Made by a program: the position numbers and the translations under genes
In this document: positions 4,359 to 6,153 of the stretch, piece after piece
Layout of the letters: every line of letters starts with the position of its first letter
How positions within the stretch are numbered: position 1 is the stretch's first letter
Notes under the pieces: model-generated
Told to the model about the DNA's origin: nothing
Databases searched by the model: none
Seen by the model: the letters and a program-made list of their open reading frames with translations, nothing else
Assembly (NCBI GenBank): GCA_944333375.1
Contig: CALVKX010000127.1
Location: 1-6,153, forward strand
Direction: 5' to 3'
DNA: 6,153 nucleotides
Source: an uncultured Eubacteriales bacterium
GTDB lineage: Bacteria; Bacillota_A; Clostridia; Christensenellales; Aristaeellaceae

Positions 4359-5641
4359 GCCCGCGCGGCCTCACCCTCCAGCACCAGCAGCGCGCCCATC
4401 ATGGCCACCGATGGAATATCGCGGCTGTACACCACCGTGCCAAGCAGCGCGGTCGCGGCCACCGCCAGCCCCACGAGGACCAGCTGCGCCCTCGCGGGGC
4501 TTTTTTTCAGCCCCTTGAGCGCCCCGCGTCCCATAAGATACACCATGCCACCCATCAACGCCGTTCCGAGCAGCCCTGTGCCGCTGAGCGCGTCCAGAAG
4601 GTCGCTGTGCTGGCTGAGCAGCTTTTCACCCGCAAACAGGCTTCCCACCAGCGGGGAGCGGCCGAAGCCCTCCAGTGCCGTCAGATAGTAGCCAAGGCGA
4701 GAATCCGCGCTGGTCACGCCGCCCTGCATCGCCTGCAGGAGCTGGCGGAAGCTGAAGGCGAAACTGGTCAGCCCGAGCCGCTCGCAAACGCTGGCGGCCA
4801 GCGCGGTCAGGGGCTCGCGCAGCAGGAAGGCAAGCAAAAGCGGCAGCGCGCCCCACAGGAGCGACGGACCCAGGCCCACGCGCCCGCGCGATGCGGCGCG
4901 CACGGCCAGCGCAATCCCCTCCATCGCCACAATGGCCGCCATAAACAGCATGGCATAGGTGTACTGCGACAGCGCCACCATCACCACCTGCGCCGCCAGC
5001 AGCGCGCACAGGGCCGCGCGCCGCCATCCCGCGCTGCGCTGGATGCCCAGACAGGTCAGCGGCAGGGCGGCCACCGTGGCATAGATGAAGTCATAGCCGC
5101 CGATGTTGCGCAGCATCAGCTCCTTGAGATAGGCGGCCTGCTCCTCGCCGCCGCCCGCATACCCCAGCGAGCGTGAATAGGCGTAAACGCGGCCGCCGCG
5201 CAGCATCCCCTGAATGAGCCAGCCGATGGTGGTCAGCGTGGTCACGGTCATCACGCACAAAAGCAAGGCGCGTACCCCGCGCCACAGTCGGCTGTCGCCG
5301 CGCTCGCGCGCATAGCCCGCGAAGACCACCGGGAACCAGAACATGGCCTGCTGGACATAAAAGCCCGCCCCGTTCTCGCCGCCCCGCCGCAAAAAAGCGC
5401 GCAAAATCACCGGCATCAGCGCCGCGCACAGCGCGCGCAGCAGCGTCCTGGGCCAGTGCGCCCGCAGCCAGGCGCCGTCCAGCAGCACCCCCGCGCCAAA
5501 CAGCGCCACCGCCGCCGCGCCCGTAAACGCGCGTCCCGTGGTCTGCACCGCGGGCAGCAGCAGCCAAAACAGATACAGCAGCATCGAAGCGTTCATCAGC
5601 CCCGCGCTCGTCGCGGAGGGCTTTTCCAGCGTATGCGTCAT
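4355..5641 (-). CDS. O-antigen ligase/Wzy-like polytopic membrane protein
   Basis: This 428-residue integral membrane protein has about 10-12 hydrophobic segments (roughly 17-34, 40-58, 66-84, 97-112, 124-146, 186-202, 208-224, 227-249, 259-275, 352-371, 386-404, 408-422). Between the last clusters lies the Wzy_C/WaaL-type signature: SRLGYYLTALEGFGRSPLVG (314-333), then QHSDLLDALSGTGLLG (344-359), with R315 and H345 at the positions expected to act on lipid-linked glycan. Such proteins polymerise or transfer polysaccharide on the outer face of the cytoplasmic membrane. In a Gram-positive host this would mean cell-wall, capsule or glycoprotein glycan. The product is divergent, so exact activity is open. 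ATG 5641 has a purine-rich AAGGAAGGGAAAGG just upstream. It lies 16 bases behind the ThrE-like gene, same operon. No glycosyltransferases are nearby in the visible sequence. Confidence 0.75.
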   Translation of the reverse strand: MTHTLEKPSATSAGLMNASMLLYLFWLLLPAVQTTGRAFTGAAAVALFGAGVLLDGAWLRAHWPRTLLRALCAALMPVILRAFLRRGGENGAGFYVQQAMFWFPVVFAGYARERGDSRLWRGVRALLLCVMTVTTLTTIGWLIQGMLRGGRVYAYSRSLGYAGGGEEQAAYLKELMLRNIGGYDFIYATVAALPLTCLGIQRSAGWRRAALCALLAAQVVMVALSQYTYAMLFMAAIVAMEGIALAVRAASRGRVGLGPSLLWGALPLLLAFLLREPLTALAASVCERLGLTSFAFSFRQLLQAMQGGVTSADSRLGYYLTALEGFGRSPLVGSLFAGEKLLSQHSDLLDALSGTGLLGTALMGGMVYLMGRGALKGLKKSPARAQLVLVGLAVAATALLGTVVYSRDIPSVAMMGALLVLEGEAARA

Positions 5642-5657
5642 CGCCTTTCCCTTCCTT

Positions 5658-6143
5658 TCAGCGCCTCACGCCCCGGTCCGCGCCCACCAGCGCCGTGCCC
5701 AGGCCGATGCCCAGAGCGATCATGACGATCAACGCCATGGTGTGCGCGGCGATGGACGCCCCCGCGACCATATCGCCCGTGGCCAGAGCGCTCATGGCGC
5801 GGTACAGCCCCACGCCCGGAACCAGAGGCAAAATGGCGATCGTCACAAAGACCGTGGCGATCATCTTCAGCCGCCGCGCTGCGATCTGCGCGCCCAGCGC
5901 CGCCACCAATGCGCCGAGGAACATCGCCGCCGTCTCGGCGGCGCCCGCCGTCAGTGCCGCGCCATAGCAAAGATAGCCCGCACAACCCAACAGCCCGCCC
6001 CAGACGATGGCCTTACGAGGCGCGTAGAGCAGCGCGCCGAAGCCCCCGCCTGCCAGAAGGCTGCTGGCAAACAGCAAAATAACCGTTGGCAGGCTACGGG
6101 GCAGGACGGCGTGCGCTTCTCCCCCGGCGCCTGCCAGGCCCAT
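5658..6143 (-). CDS. Threonine/serine exporter-like small subunit (ThrE_2/YjjB, DUF3815)
   Basis: The 161-residue product is a membrane protein with about five hydrophobic segments (19-38, 46-64, 69-88, 94-110, 131-153). The family mark is LPLVPGVGLYRAMSALATGD (105-124) followed by a final Gly-rich helix (ALGIGLGTALVGA). APRKAIVWGGLLGCAGYL (41-58) matches the conserved PRK region after helix 1. YjjB-type small subunits work with a ThrE_1/YjjP large subunit to export amino acids or small acids such as succinate, or are fused to it. The ATG at 6143 overlaps by one base a TGA in another frame (6143-6145), suggesting coupling to an upstream gene, plausibly the large subunit. But this frame is also open to the window edge, and residues 1-18 are longer than usual, so a different start or a fusion remains possible. 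The Wzy-like gene follows after 16 bases. Confidence 0.8.
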   Translation of the reverse strand: MGLAGAGGEAHAVLPRSLPTVILLFASSLLAGGGFGALLYAPRKAIVWGGLLGCAGYLCYGAALTAGAAETAAMFLGALVAALGAQIAARRLKMIATVFVTIAILPLVPGVGLYRAMSALATGDMVAGASIAAHTMALIVMIALGIGLGTALVGADRGVRR

Positions 6144-6153
6144 CAGGCCGCTT

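Noticed and set aside
4359..4371. Short GGCC palindrome just after the trmO stop as a possible terminator
   Set aside because: The stem is only four bp and there is no U-tract on either strand.
4043..5176. 377-codon + strand open frame over the end of trmO and the Wzy-like gene
   Set aside because: Low-complexity Arg/Gln/Ala/His product typical of GC-rich shadow frames.

Overview
The window looks like chromosomal DNA from a GC-rich, low-profile member of the Bacillota, probably Clostridia. The clearest support is a pair of CtsR-type operators in front of a small heat-shock gene, because CtsR is the class III heat-shock repressor of that phylum. Strong AGGAGG-type ribosome binding sites and sigma-A-like promoters with 17-bp spacers agree. 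Nothing points to a phage, transposon, CRISPR array, tRNA or rRNA. The genus cannot be named from this sequence.

Layout, left to right. (1) The last 21 codons of an unidentified + strand gene overlap by one base the start of a TrmH/SpoU-family RNA methyltransferase (67-843). Twenty bases later comes an HAD-family hydrolase (864-1475). These three read as one operon, closed by a 14-bp inverted repeat at 1534-1562. (2) On the - strand, hsp20 (1597-2052) converges on the same hairpin. Its upstream region holds a good sigma-A promoter, two 17-bp CtsR boxes and a 5' leader with two predicted hairpins. This is the most information-dense part of the window. (3) A phosphoglycolate-phosphatase-like HAD gene (gph, - strand, 2297-2977) ends in its own rho-independent terminator just upstream of the hsp20 control region. 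(4) A 147-bp divergent intergenic region carries two back-to-back promoters with TGn extended -10 elements. One serves gph. The other serves a two-gene + strand operon made of an unrecognised single-pass membrane protein (3125-3664) and trmO, a tRNA t6A37 N6-methyltransferase (3675-4358). (5) trmO meets head-on a - strand membrane operon, and the stop codons share four bases. That operon holds a ThrE/YjjB-like small transporter subunit, open at the right edge, followed 16 bases later by an O-antigen ligase/Wzy-like polytopic protein (4355-5641).

The genes do not form one pathway. The window is a housekeeping mosaic of RNA modification (TrmH-like enzyme, TrmO), HAD phosphatases for metabolite repair, a chaperone, and envelope or transport functions. 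I see no clear previously undescribed system. The observations most worth pursuing are the layered control of hsp20 (two CtsR boxes plus a leader whose CCUCC segment can pair with either of two GGAGG tracts), the unknown membrane protein co-transcribed with trmO, and the Wzy-like protein paired with an amino-acid-exporter subunit. No stretch longer than 300 bases is without a gene.
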